Below are positions 34,691 through 48,591 of a stretch of 64,000 nucleotides of DNA, piece after piece. Where the stretch lies: assembly GCF_001522545.3 (NCBI RefSeq), contig NC_031769.1, forward strand, positions 134,366,616 to 134,430,615, in the 5' to 3' direction. The notes below the pieces were generated by a model that made no database searches, was not told the DNA's origin, and worked only from the letters and a program-made list of their open reading frames with translations. How positions within the stretch are numbered: position 1 is the stretch's first letter; every line of letters starts with the position of its first letter. This DNA comes from Parus major (lineage: Eukaryota; Chordata; Aves; Passeriformes; Paridae). Position numbers and translations under genes: made by a program.

Positions 34691-35922
34691 CTGTGCAAAA
34701 AAAGCAAAGCTGAAGAGAAGTGCTGAGTAAATAATGGATTTTTCAGTTCACTGGAGGATCTCGAAAGAGCAACAAAATGTTTCCAGTAACATTTTAAAGG
34801 ATTTTTTTCCCTAAAATTAGAGTGAAAGAGAAAGTAAAAGAAAAAATCAACTAACAAAAACCCATTTGTTTTATATAAAACCGGTTTCCTTAGATTCTGA
34901 ATTACTTTAAACTTTTAAAATAGAATGAAAGTTGTCCTCAAATCAAATTATTTTTTGCACAATATAAAACTAGTCTCTTCAATATTTTGGTGGAAGTGAT
35001 TATATTTTTGATAAATAAATGGGATACTGTCTAAAATATATATGCACATACAAAAAATATCACCTAAAGAGTTTTAAGAATGATGCCAAATAAATACAAA
35101 AATGATAATTAAGAAATTATTCTGTTCTGCATAATTTGTCATGATAAATTCATTACTTCATTACCTGAATGTACTTATTTTGTTAAAATATGCAATAAAA
35201 TACTTTGCAATATATTAAATAAATGTTACATCTATTTGTACCCATTGCATTCTGCAGTCTGAGATACAATCCAGACAGTAAAATAATTTTCCAGTGACTG
35301 AACTTTCAAATGTGATTTGTGGTTTTGGTATTAAGCACCAATCATTTCCTTTTTGCATCCAGATTCTTTGATGCAGCATGTGTAGTATTGATTCAGGAGT
35401 TTGTTTTATTTTTGTATGTTTAAACTCACCTGTTCATCTCTGAGTTCAAAGTGGTATCTTGAGCCTTTCTACTGTGAGGTCCTCACAAAACCAATTGAGA
35501 GAAAAGATAGTTCAAGTACAGTATCAAGTACAAACAACTCTCAAGCTAATTAAGCAGTAGCTCTACTTTTACTGTCTCTCATTTAGTTCTAATGGGATTG
35601 GTCCACTATCATTAGTCAACAATCAATCTAATTCATGGAATCAGATGACCATGGCTTAAATAATGGTACAATACCAATATATTCCTATTGATCTTCAATT
35701 TGCAAGATCTACCCAAAATATAAATGTTCATATTTATTAATTTTAAAAAGGTTATAAAATAAATTTTAAATTTATATGGTCTAAATGGTCGTTTATGTTT
35801 CAAGTTCAGATTTTATTTTGAAGAAAAAGATGTTCTGAAGAAAAAAGTATGTTAGATTTCACAGTAGTGTTATGCATTTTTGTATGCTCATTTATTTTTC
35901 ATGTCATGTTCTTCTGTTGTAG
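34691..35922. other. unannotated AT-rich DNA
   Basis: No gene or transposon recognised. Confidence 0.6.
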
Positions 35923-36028
35923 CCAAGCTGCAACCTGGGAAGCATTTATCTGAATCTTGTAAATCCACCAGCTGTCCAGACATGACTCACTATTGTTTAT
36001 TAAGGGAAGAAAAGAATCACTGTGAAAG
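35923..36028 (+). other. weak candidate internal exon, cysteine-rich, 106 bp
   Basis: A pyrimidine-biased run ending TTCTTCTGTTGTAG precedes 106 bases that are open in one frame only, and GAAAG followed by GTAACT closes it. That would be a consensus acceptor and donor. The open frame (two bases, 34 codons, two bases) encodes a peptide containing ESCKSTSCPDMTHYCLLREE with cysteines spaced C-x5-C-x6-C-x8-C. I recognise no protein family. A stretch of this length bounded by AG and GT and open in one of three frames is common by chance, so confidence is low. Confidence 0.18.
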
Positions 36029-37489
36029 GTAACTCTAATGTTATGCTCTATTTAAGAATTCAGGCTCATTGACATATTTTCTCATGAGAAAAATTTAGTA
36101 ATATTTCTATGTATTAAAGTTCCTTTGGTTTAATAATTTATTTTTTTTCCTGTAAAACCCACCTCATCACTGTATCTCTATTGACCGTAAACTCTAACTT
36201 CCTTTTAAAATTCACCAATGCCAGCATGAAGATGACCTACCAGAACTTGGAGAGAAGTGTATCAGTGTTACAATATGCCTCTGAGATTTTTCTACAGTCT
36301 ATTTGACCACCTTATACTTTGTTTATAATTTATCCTTCTGAATTCCAAAAGGAAGTCTGACTGTAAGGTTACAAGAGATGTTTGGGGAGCAACAGAGCAG
36401 GGTTTTTAAAAAAATCAAGGACTTTGTTGCCATGTGTTTCTGCTTGTATTGGACTGCCCTGAGCTTTACTTTTTAATATACTCCACTAAATGTGCCAGAC
36501 CTTACCACAAAACTCAAAAACAATTAAAACTCTGGCTTCTCAAGCATTTGTACATGAGGACAGCAGGAGACATGGTGTAGAATTATGCTCCCCCTTAACT
36601 TATGAGTATTTCTGAAAATGCTGCAAGGGCTATGAAGTCCCTTTGGACATGTTCATAAGGGTGATCAGTTTGTAGTAATGTTTATGCAGTATTTCAGCAT
36701 GTTTTGTTGATATGATTATGCTTATTCAGTTGTCTCTTGGGTCCTATTAACAGAGGATACTACAAAGAAGCCGGCCAAAATAAGTGATATATTAGTTCCT
36801 CACTAACCTTGAGGTTAAATTCTAAGAGCTACTGGCATTCAATTCAGTAACTAATAACAAGGGCTCCTCTTTCATTATTGCAGCTGAAGAAAGAACAAAC
36901 CAGATTGGAGGAGAACAGATGCACAATAAAATATCTATTGAACTGTAAAATACTTAGTTTATCATCTGACACTTTACAAATGGACGTTTTCTGTGTTTTG
37001 CTAAATTTCTAAAATAATCTTGTTTCCATAGGTTTTGATTCTTTTGTGTGTTTACAGATATGGAGCATACCTGATTTTTATTTAGTTGGTATGTTTTCTT
37101 GGTTGTTCAAACATATTGCCCATTCTGCAAGTGGTGAGGAAGAAGGGAAGACATTCACATGGAATTTTTTTTAAATGTGTGTGCTTCACTAGCAAAAGCT
37201 TTATTTCTCCTTAATTCAATAATTAAGAAATAAAGGGAATCTCACAAGCACATCTTGCAGACCAAATGCAAAAATTCTTCAAGGATTTTTTCATAATTAT
37301 GTTCATTGTAATTTAATTTCTGTTATTTCTGTTATTTTATTTGTTTTTTTTTTAAATCTGCATTTCTGAAGTAGTCAAAGCTATGGGTGTCAAAAAGGTA
37401 ATTTAACTATCAAAGCAGAAAGATGAATTTCTGTGGGACACCCTAACCCCCGCTCCTGCCCTGAACTGCCAATTGCCAAAAGCCTTATT

Positions 37490-37610
37490 GGGAAAAACAA
37501 ACAAGCAAGCCAAACAAAGCTCCTCCAGTCCCACCTCCCCCTCCCAAAAAACCCAAAATAAATAAATAAAAAAAAAAGTTAAAAATCCCACCTCATAAAA
37601 CCCAACCCAA
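37490..37610. repeat. A/C-rich low-complexity tract
   Basis: AAACAAAC, CCTCCCCCTCCC and AAATAAATAAAT-type units over about 120 bases. On the other strand it is the same T/G class as the tracts at 5030 and 59768. Confidence 0.8.
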
Positions 37611-39186
37611 ACTTTTTAAGGAAATGAGGTATTTTCATGCAGGATAAGTTCCTTGAAGCTTTTCAGTTTCTGCTGCTTCATCTGCTGCTAGATGAAGAAA
37701 GTGTCCCAATTCCAGATCATCTTCGTTTATGTAGCCTTTCCATATGAGAAATAAGGAAATGTTTCTTGGAATAAAATAAGTTGGAAAAATAACTTTTGGA
37801 ATAAGTTTTTTTGGAAAACAATCAATCTCTTTTTAAATGAAAGGATGCAATGTAGAAAAAAAAAATCCCATACAGATGTATACTTATGTAAAGTGTCAGC
37901 CTAATATTTCAGAGACTAGAGCAGGCAAGATTTTTAAAAGCTCTTTTGCTTCAGAACTTTCAAGGAAGGTTTCAGAATATTAAAAAGAGCTGGTGGTCGG
38001 AGAGTCAGAAGCCTTCTTGTGTTTGTCAGAGAGGAGAGACTGCATAATACAGAGCTCCCAATACTGAAGTCGATTTTATTAGCCTGGTCAGCTTCCTCTT
38101 AGCACTTCAGGGTAGAACAGCCTCATGAAAGGAGTGAGTAAAGAAAGAAAGGCACATGGTAGGACCATGCATACCTGTTATTAGAAGACTAGAATACTTT
38201 TAATGTACAGTACTGCAAAAAAAATCAAATCAGAAGGAATTAGCAGCATGGACTTCATTTTTCATTAAGTACTCACAAAGGGTTTAATCTAAATATTTTT
38301 CTTAATGTAAAATGTAAGGTCACTGTCAATATTGATAATTCTATTAATTCTTCCTCTATATTTTTAATTTCTTCCTTTTTAGCGCCAAACCACCAACCAC
38401 AATCACTGTTTCATGTCTGAGTTTCAGGGAATGTTGGTACCCACTTTTTTTCCGAGAAGTGTAAACCATTTAAAATTTTTAACTATTTTGAGACTTTGTC
38501 TTTATGACAAGCATTTTGTTTTCAACTTCCTTAACTACCTGACACTGTCCAGGATCAGCTTTTTTTTAAAAATCTGCTTTTTAAAATTTGCTTTGCAGAT
38601 TTGATTGGCTGGCCCCTCATTATTTCCTCATCCATTTAACTGTAATTTTAGGTTCTGATTTTGCCCTTTTAAAGTGCAGACTCCTAACAATTGATGTAAA
38701 ATTATGTAAACATTGACTTGGATTACTGATATTACTTGAAGCCTTAGAGTACCCCTAATGGATTTGGAATGAGAACTGCATAATTGAGTGCTATGTGTCT
38801 CACAAACACAGGTTATGAGTGGGTGTCTGCTTTCCAGAAACACCTGCAGTACAATTGATGATATATACACAGATGCTCATCACTAACCCTTTTTTCCATA
38901 ACAGTATTTTTTTTTTCCCTTATTTTCATCCATCAATTACAAGACCAGACAGACTTCTGTAGATTCCTTCACTGTATCCTGGTTTAAATGTCTACATATG
39001 ATATTTCACCTTAAAAACATACTTACAAAATTAATTATTGTAAAAAAAAAAAATTAGTCTGAAGATAAGACAGGCCCAGTTCACTGAATATGTTTCAAGC
39101 ACATTGAAAGTGATACATATTATATATAAAAATATTTAAGATATTAAATTCCCAATTTTTATGGTAGCATTCACACAGAGCTGATT

Positions 39187-39315
39187 AAAAAACAAAAAAC
39201 AGCAAGAAAATAAAACAAACAAATCAACAAAACCCCTAAACAAACCAATGAAAAACCCAAACTCAAAACTCAACAATTCTCCTCCCCACAAAAAAACAAC
39301 CACAAACCAACAAGG
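39187..39315. repeat. A/C-rich low-complexity tract
   Basis: About 130 bases made almost only of A and C (AAACAAAC, AACCCAAAC and similar units), with few G or T. Confidence 0.85.
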
Positions 39316-42300
39316 TATGCAATTTGCTGTGCTTTAACATATAATATTCTGGAAGAGAAACATTTACTTCATGACAGAAAAGAATTTTCCTTTACTCAAT
39401 TTTTTCTGTGTTAATGATTATTTCATTATGCTTTTCTATACTGACTAGTATTTGACTGGACTTTACATCAGTGCAAAGAATTTTTCTGGTTTTGTCCTCC
39501 CACTCAGTGCTTTCTTTCACTTCTGATTTTACTTTTATTATCACTTCTTATTTTGAGCCTTGGCTGCCCTCCCTTTTAACATTTTCTGCAGACTCAGTGT
39601 TGTCAGAATCTGATAAATTGGTGTTTCTATTTGGAACATATTCCATATCTTCTCAATCCCTAATCCATCTGCTTACAACAGTGATTTTTGACAGCTCTGT
39701 TGCACTGGTGTTTTTGTCAATATTATTTAACTATAACTGTTGACTGGACTGTTTCTCTGCTTCACAGCTTTTGTTATTTTATGACTGTTTTAAGAACTTA
39801 AAATTGTCACCCCCGAAGTGTACAATTTAAAGTGGAATGTGTAAATTTTTTCCTATTGCAAAAGCAAATATATTTACACTAATTGATATTGATGCTGTTT
39901 ACATTTCAGTATTTATGCCCCATAATATGGCACCAATCAACATTAAACCAGAACTCAAATTACTAAGAGGAAAAAACAGAATAAATTGACTGTCATTCAA
40001 GTGAGGTTTTAGCTATGTAAACTCCCAGAATTTCTATTCTCTAATGCAGGGGTGTAATTGTTTTAATCTTCAAGCATGACTTTAATTTTAATTCAGTCAC
40101 ATATTTTACTGTTTTAATCACATAAAATCTATGGAACTTCATAAGCAAAAATAACTGCATAAGAGAAAAAACAGGATTCCTGTCTGCATAATGGCAAAAA
40201 ACTGTATAACACTGCAAAACTTCTAAAGAGCAGATGTATTTCAGTTAGGGTTCCCTTGAAAAAATGTTTCAAGAGGCAGGAGGACCTTACAGGATTGGGT
40301 GTGATGACCATTCTGCTCTGACCTGTTTCCAGATACTTAAGGCTCCAGATACAGAACAATACAGTGAAATTACTGATAAGTACTACCTGCTTAATTATTT
40401 CTTAATCCCTCTATTTTGTAACATGTTGGTAAATTCTAGAGGATTTTTTAAGCCCTAGAAATAAAAATATATTAGTCTATTAGAAATTAATACACTTCAT
40501 TTAGAGCTAAATGTAATTATTTCATTTATTCTGGAACAAAAAACATGTCACACTTTCTTACTTTTGAATTATTATCTTTTACTAAACTGCTTAATTGTGA
40601 TTTTTTTTCTGCTTTAGTAAAATGTAATTGTAATCTGCTATTCAGATTACTAAATTGTTTTTTCCACAAACAGAACTACAGGCTTTAATCTTCCTGCTTT
40701 TGATTGTCCTCCAAAACTTTCAGCCTCAATGTAACACCTAGGAAAATAACTTTTCCAATTTTATTCCCCCACTGAGTAGTTTGTCCATGTTTATTACAGA
40801 GACTGATCTGAAGGATTTCTCTAATCTTGAGTCCAGGGATGTCTGGATCACTGCCAGTTTCACCCTTGATGAATTCAGTTATATATTTATTTTGCTTTAA
40901 AAGTCAAATCTTTAGTTTGATGCATTAAAATATTTCTTCTGTCTAACCTTTCTTTACAGTAGAAAAAGTTGCAAATTTCTTTTTCTTGGTCTCTTAAAAA
41001 AAGCTTTGAGGTGCCTTTTGGATTGTGATAGAATTTTGTGTTAGTTTGTTTCCTTAGAGCTACCACACACGTTTCATTGAGGCTAATTTATTCTCTTGAG
41101 AAAGAAGTTATAGACTACTCATACCTCTTCTTGCATTAGTTAGAAAACACAACCATCCACAAGGAAGATGGGAGATTGGCAGGGACTGTTTAGAACACAG
41201 GTGAAAGTTTGTAAAATGTTGAGAAATAATTGGAAATAATATCAATGTTTTGTAGATTTATATTTCATTAGTAATAATCACTCTATTAGAAATAGTCCAT
41301 ATGGGATAGAACATAAATGTAACAGGAACATGAAGATATAGTAGCAGACTTCTTAAATGTGGAAGACTGCAACATTTTAATAATTCTGAAATAGATCCCC
41401 TTGAATTCAAACATAGAAAAACAACTGTTTCAAGAAATTTAAGGTTTAATTTAAACTTTGTATGAGGTGTCAGATAAACTCCCTATAATTTCACTATTAT
41501 ATTTATTTGATTAATCTACTGCAATATTCCTTTAAAGCTGTACTGATTATTTATATTATATATAAAATATACGTACTAGCATATTATATTTTTCAAGCAT
41601 TCAGAGGCTCGGCATTCTTTTGGCTGCAAATGCTGTGGTAATAAATAAGTTTGATGCAAAAATATGGGGAAAAAATATTTGACAGCCTTTCACTTCCAAA
41701 CATTAAAACTTGCTAAACAGGAAGTTCAGAATAATGAAGTGTGTTCAGTAATGGAGTTCCAGAGAGCTATTTGAATACTTCTCTCTGCACCTACTTTAAC
41801 CATGAGTACCATGCCCACTAGGAACGAACTTGTGGAGTGAAACAGGGACTGAAGACCAACATCCAAACCCTCTGCATGTATTGTCTGTGTATATATAATA
41901 TGCATGCGTATAGGTGTATATAAATATGTATGTATAGAAATATCCACATACATAGGCAGAACAATTCTCCTGGAGTAGCCTTAGCTCCAATTAAAACTGA
42001 AGATCACCACCATTTGGAACACTTTGCTTGCACTTTTAGTTTAGTTACACATGAAATAAATTCAGTTCTTCGAATCTGAACTAGGACTCTGGAATAGATG
42101 TGTCCTATGTAACAATATCCTTCTTCTAGCAGGCAGTACAGTGCCAGTGTTTTTCCCTAGTAGAATTCTCATTTAAAGAACACTTGCTCTCATTTTCAAT
42201 TTGATAGCTACAAACACATATTCACCATTTTTCACATTTGTTGAATACAAAGGGAAATTATGGGAAGCTATTCAATAATTAATTTGTACAAAAAAATGCC

Positions 42301-45300
42301 ACAACTTACAGGGATATACAATTTCTTTAAATATGGCTATAACTTAAATAATTAAGTTGGGATAGATAAGATGTATTTTACATGCCCACTGAAAATCACA
42401 ACATTTTTCTCTGCAAATTTTGCTTATAGCTTGCAACTTCCTCTTGTAAACAAGAATGGAATTGTAAACAAAAAAACATTCCTATAATGCTTGTCATTTC
42501 TGTGAAGTCTGAGGTTACAATTTTTGGTGTTCTTTAGCTCCTTTAGCTAATTAGTTTCAAGTTTTTTTTCAGATTACAAAAACAGAGCATAGCAATATGC
42601 CCTTTATCTTACATAGTCAATTTTATCTTACATTGTCAATTTCTCCTCATGAAGTATATTTTTACTTTCTGTGAAAGACAGAAATCTTTTAAAGGGATAT
42701 ATGGACATTGGGAAGACCAAAGTCGGCCATTTGGAGAATTCACGTCTTCTTCCATCCCAAGATTTAACTTTAAATAAGAGTTTCCAGTGTCTGATAATTT
42801 AATTTTATTTTTAACTGTATTTTTTTGGCACTGTTTCCTACACTATGCAACATTAAATGGAATTCTTATGTGGTAATATATTTTTTACTTCCATTACATT
42901 TGCAGAATCAAGTTCGTGAAGATGCTTTTAATCACTCTAAATTTCAGCCTTAAAAACCTTAATTATATCATCAGCCTGTTATTTAATGTTTTGTTAGTAA
43001 TGCCATGTCTTCTGACATGGAATTTTTTCACATCATACAGATCTACAGGATTTTCACATTATGGTGCTCTCATCTTTTGTTTCCATTTCAGGTTTCAAAT
43101 TGTATTCTAAATGGACTATAATTTCTTTGCTTTTTTTTATTCCTCTTAGTCGTTGTTGTTTAAAATATTAATATTTTCATTTCATTAAATATTGATTTTG
43201 AAAGTTTTTTTTTTTTTTTTTTACTCCTCATATAGCTGTTTGTAGTATTCTTTGGACAGCCCTTTTTCTGACTAAACTTCCACAAATTGTTAAAATATTT
43301 TCAATCCTTGTGAATTTAGTTTCTGTTTTGTTTAGGTTTTCATTTGTAATGATAATTTAGAACAAAATTTTGGACATGATTTTCATATGGAATTAATCTG
43401 TTTCACATATTGAACTTGGTCAATTTGATCTCTAAGTTACAGAGAAATAAAATATTTTGTGTCTACACTGGAAATTCCTTTTATGTCCCTATCTACTGTT
43501 TTCTTTTCCTCAATTCTTCAGTCATTCACTTCTAATGCTTTTAGAAGCAATAAATTTATTTTCATTATAGAACAAACCAGTTTAACTTTTATCACCTGTT
43601 ACTGTTCCAAAAGCAATGGATTTACTCCAGTTGTTGAGTACGCAATGAAACTGAAAATCCTAAATGTCAACATGTTACATTTATAATGGGGAACAAGCTT
43701 AACTCAGTCATGAATCCAAGCAAAAGAAAAATTACTCTTAAGTGTTTTTTTTTTAAATTAATATCATAATCTGATACTGTTCAGTGATCACACATAAAAT
43801 GAATATACAATATCTGAATTGTTATGTTGGTTTGAGTTCTTTTCATGCTGTTATATAGTACAGATTTGTAGCCCCTGTACCACCATCATGATGGGACAAC
43901 ATTAATTTCTAATTAAGGGTTTCTAGTAGCTTTTAAATCCCAACCTCAGAGGTATGTACCACTGACTTCTTGGTTGCCAAGACTGCAAGACAGACAAAAA
44001 TTGTAGAAGGGTTTTTCACATCTCTCCCTGTTATCTTGCTCAAGTCAATTTGCCCTTCTTTAGCTATAGAGGTGCACAAATATCCCATTTTATTTTCAGA
44101 TAGATACAAGGATTTGAAGGTCCAACCTGTCCATGATTTCAGATGGAACATTGAGAAGACAAATATATTCACAAGCATAAAATCCATGGGTTGAGGAACA
44201 GATCACAGATCAGAGAGGGAAGAATTTGGCAGACACAAGATATAACAGAGCTTTGTGTAGAGAGAAATCAAGCTGAGAAGTCAAGGGCTGTGAATTACAG
44301 TACCACATACACAGCAGTGCCAACAGAGTGGAGCAAGTACATGAAATTAAGTCTAACACCTTTCATTTGGGGAAACAGCAGGATACCTGTGAGATCCTAA
44401 GTCTAGGTAGAGAGATTCATGGTGGGGATACATATGAGTTTCACAGTCTCAGTGGTAATAGATGAAGCTATGGGAGTACTTGGTAGATTATAAAAATAAA
44501 TTCATTTAATTTAACTTTGCTTTGAAGTTTAAAATTGACTAGCCATTTAATGACTCAGGATTCCCAGTTCTCGATACAAATAATCTGTCACACAAAAGTG
44601 GCATGAATTGCATCCCAATGAGATGTTTCACAAACATTACAGGAAACACTGGGAGCCTTCATGGTGTATTAATCTTACCCAAATTATGTGTATTAAAATA
44701 ATGTTGCTGCATTATATTTTTCTTCATAAAAGCAGTTCCTCATATAGAGAAAGATAATTCTTTATAAGGATAACTATGGCATAATGTGCAATTATGGCAT
44801 AATTTACAGTAATATCCAAGAATAAAAATCACAAATATTAAAAAAAAGGTAAAAAAACCTGTAAGTTATATATTTTTTTGAAACCACAATTCCTGTAATC
44901 ACTTATAGAGATATTGTTTGCACAGTGCTTTATTACTTACTTCAGTTTCTAATATTATATCATTTGGCATATGCATATGGGTAGATTTGTGGGTGGGGAG
45001 TGTTTGGATTTTCTTTTCATTTGTAAGCAACTTGTACAGCATTTTCCACAAAATTATGTCAGTCTGTCAGTCTTAAATTTTCTTTTGTAATGATCTGGTA
45101 TGGGGAAAAAAATGTTCATACATACAAATAAATAAAAAATTGGTTTTCTTCTGACTTTCCTAAAAGCATATTTTCCACTGATGTATAAGTAAAACAAACC
45201 TTATCCTAGGATGTAATATGACAACAGAAAGTGAATGAAAAGGGCCATTTTTACAGCAAAAATTCAAATTTAACAAAGAAATATTCATCTAATGGCTTTA

Positions 45301-46421
45301 GATTTTATTTAATATTCTTTCTACTTTATTTATATAAAATGTTGTTCTAAAGGTATCTAGAAAACTTTAAGAATCCAAAGGTCATTTAAAATTGCATTTA
45401 AAGAAATTATTTTGGCTATGCTGGAAAATATAATATTATTTGTCCTTCAAATAGTTTGGAAGAAAAAATAATTCACCTTAAAGCTAAGTAGACTAAAATA
45501 AATTGGCTTCTTGATTGCTCCAGGTCAATACAGAAAAATTTTTATGGAAATAAAATTACATGTATTTGACTGTGTGCTTTTAAACTCAGCTTGAATTATC
45601 TACTACCCTCTAACTGTGTGTGTATATATATTTATATGTGAATGTTGTACACGTTAATGAATCTCGTAGCTCTCACTTTCATAAAACAACACCCAAATGA
45701 TTGTCTGGTAGTTGTGCCTGACTTAATTTCTGACTTTGAACAACCTGACTGATCCTACCTGGAGGTTCAGTTTGCTATTACAACTTACAATTTTGTTCTG
45801 CTATAGAAATGTTTGCTTTCCGTGCAATTATTAGTTAGACATCATATTTCCTCAGTCAGAATGCTTCATTGATTAGAACTTGCTGTGTGATGTATCAGTA
45901 ACAATGAAGATATTCAGTTTGATAGATCATTTTTATTTATTACAATCTAAATCTTCATTTGGAAATTTTAGCTGTTTTATAACTTATCATTGAATAGACA
46001 GACCTTGGGAATTAAACATTTTCAAGTCAATTTAATTTGGAATAAAATATAGCTTTACTGAAAGATGTGCTCATGAAGAATTTGTGTTTGGACTGAAACT
46101 GTTGTTTTTCTAGGTAACACAGAGAATAAAGTCACTGTCAAAGGGAAAGTATACAGACTGTGTTCCAAATCTTTTAAATTTGCATAAAACTTGCATGAGT
46201 AAATAAAAGTTATTGTATGCTTCAACATCATGCTGATTCTATGTTATTAGGCAATGGCCATGTCTGTGAACGTCCTGCTCCAGCACTTAGTGAAGGCAAT
46301 AATTTATTTAAATCAAATGATGTCTCTGTGTATGTGACACCAAAGTTTTCAGAGATAAAACTTTTGTGCTGTGTTACTGTCTTTTAGCTTAATTTGTGTC
46401 ATTTTTTTGTGATAAAATACG

Positions 46422-46439
46422 AGCTGAAAGCTTTCAGCT
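46422..46439. repeat. 18-bp perfect palindrome
   Basis: AGCTGAAAG is followed directly by its reverse complement CTTTCAGCT. The core contains AAGCTT. No neighbouring gene suggests an operator role. Confidence 0.85.
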
Positions 46440-47717
46440 TGTCACTGAAAAGCTCAAATAACATTCACATGAGAAGTCTTTAAGATACTAATCAGCTCAA
46501 TAAAAACATTTCAACACAATGTGTTAAATCACTCACGAAACAGATTTGATGTTCAGTTTATTTGAGAGATTGTGTTTCAAGCTCAAAATGCATTAATGAG
46601 TACTGTGTTTCTTAGGGTTTTTTTTTGAGGATGTAACTCTATTACATATATAGATCATAATTAATTCCAAATTTCTGGTGTAAACAATACTTTGACAAAT
46701 AAGATTAGTAGCTGATTCAGGACACCAGCAATTAATATACCACACATCCAGAAAGAGATATCTAATCTGCAATATAATCTGCAATATAATTCCTATAATT
46801 GGAGGAAACTTCCAGTGGTTTATGAAGAAAATGCCTTGGATGTTTAGAGAGAAAAGACAAAAAAGCATAAAGGTGTGTTTATGTGAGGCACTGTGAATAC
46901 TGGCATGAACCTTTGGTGCAAATGAGCCTTGGTATACAGTGCTGGCTAGTCTTGGATGGGAGCTAACCAACCTACTGTTCCAGCAGAGTCATTTTGATTC
47001 CTTTCTTGCAATATTTTTTTTTTTTTAAAATGGCATCCTAACAAAAGATCTAGTTGATTTAAAATACAGTGAAAAGAAAGAGGAATTTTTATTGCATGTA
47101 TTTTTTTATGTATTTCTTTAAAATGCCACATTTAAAAAGAATCTGACCTTTTAAAACAGACACAGATTTTGTTCAGAACACAAAAATTCATGTCTTATTT
47201 ACTCTATTTATCTGCTCTGAAGAACAAAATCACAGAGGAGTCATTAGCTCATATTAGATATTTAAATATAGTAGTCGCATTGCTACAATGCCTGAATAGA
47301 AACTTGCAAATAATAAGACATGAAAAAAATTTTTCTGTTGAGTATGTTAGGGAAAAAAAAATAAAAAAAGAAGAGGATAAATATTTTTTTTTTTGAAAGG
47401 AAGAATTTCTTTTTTAAAGGAAGCATTTTTCATTACTTTATAAAAACAAAATTGTGATAGCTTTGGCTGGGGTACAGTTAGTTTTCTTTACCATACCTGG
47501 TATGGGGCTGTGTTTTGAATTTGTGCTGAAAACAGTGTTGTTAACATAGGAATGTTTCTGCTAGCACTGAGCAGTGCTTTCACAGAATCCAGCCTTTTCT
47601 TTCTCTTCTACCACGGGTGAGAAGGCTGGGTGTGCACAAGGAGTTGGGAGGGGACACAGCTGGGACAGCTGATCCCAAATGGTGCATGCACCATGCCATA
47701 TGGGGTCATGATCAATA

Positions 47718-47723
47718 CATAAA
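47718..47723 (+). promoter_or_regulatory. TATA-like element of LTR A
   Basis: CATAAA lies at the position of the LTR TATA box, after a GGGGTCATGATC stretch and about 100 bases before the GACAGAGCCCTGC block. The first base differs from TATAAA, so activity is doubtful. Confidence 0.45.
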
Positions 47724-47897
47724 GCCAGGGAAAGAAAGAGGAATCGGAGGGGTGGGCAATCAAACTTTGAACTGATGGTGTTTGTCTTTCCAAATCAACA
47801 CTACATGTGACAGAGCCCTGCTTTTCTGGGAATGGCTGAACCACCTGCCTGTCCAAGGAAAGTGGTGAATGAATTCTTGGTTTCGATTTGCTTGTGT

Positions 47898-48591
47898 TGA
47901 AGCAGTAAAATCATGGACAAAGGACTTTTCAACTATTTAAAGTTAGGGAGGGTATGATTTATTTTGGCCAGGTGACATGCCAAAGTTATTTCCCAAAGAC
48001 ATGTGCTCCCCCCAGTGTCCCTTATTCTCTATTTATTCCCCAAAGTATTACATATGCATAGCTTACACAGTACAGCTATTGTCATTTTAGTCATTGTCAT
48101 TATTGTCATTATAGTCATTGCCTGACTCCGCCTGCTCTCATCTCATATGGTGATGAGCTCCACACCCCTCTGGGCATGCTCAGTTCTTCTTTTAAAATGG
48201 GTCTGGGGTCTTTTTAATGAAATCTTTCTTTTCCTTGGGCTTCAACTTTTCAGCTGTGTCCTGGTTCTCCTGGACACACTTCAGATCCCTTGCTTGCAGG
48301 GGATCCTCTTCTTTTCTATAACAGTCTATTTTTCATGTTTCCTTCTACAAACACAACTTAAGACAAGTAAATTACATATATCCTTGAGCTATTCATTTCA
48401 TTTTGGCAATCGTTGACTACATTTTTCTACAAGCAAAAGGTATGTAGACTTGCTTTTAACTAACTATACCTAGTAACCATTAACTACTTATATTGCTCCT
48501 ACCTTAAATTTTGATGTGTTTCTTTTACCTTAAATTTTTTAAGTTGCTCTTACTCTAGTTAAAATCTTAATTTCCTCATTTTCTTAACTCA
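47898..48591 (-). mobile_element. solo LTR, family C, nested in LTR A, antisense
   Basis: A 694-bp insert starts TGAAGCAG and ends TTAACTCA, with TG...CA termini. The bases on each side are TTGTGT (47892-47897) and TTGTAT (48592-48597), a 6-bp target-site duplication with one difference. Family-A sequence resumes directly afterwards. Read on the minus strand it has TTTTAAAAG near 48195 followed by GAACTGAGCATGCCCAG, and AATAAA signals at 48032-48037 and 47958-47963 toward its 3' end. It is therefore probably transcribed leftward, opposite to its host LTR. A 6-bp duplication is typical of the beta-retrovirus-like (ERVK) class. An ATTGTCATT short tandem lies at 48078-48121. No genes. Confidence 0.75.

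Larger units (their letters stand above)
36029..47452. other. long stretch without recognisable transposons
   Basis: This is the longest interval in the window where I see neither CR1 nor LTR landmarks. It contains A-rich low-complexity tracts at 37490-37610 and 39187-39315, T18 at about 43206-43223, a tandem 19-bp duplication at 42602-42641, an 18-bp palindrome at 46422-46439 and a 13-bp tandem duplication near 46764-46791. Open frames here (up to 125 codons at 46593-46970 on the minus strand) show no domain that I can name. Confidence 0.45.

Noticed and set aside
43933..44400. Cluster of overlapping frames on both strands
   Set aside because: Translated peptides show no family features and the nucleotide sequence has no splice or repeat structure. 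Judged coincidental.
46593..46970. 125-codon minus-strand frame
   Set aside because: No domain or hydrophobic pattern that I recognise. It has no supporting exon signals and ends in ordinary AT-rich DNA.
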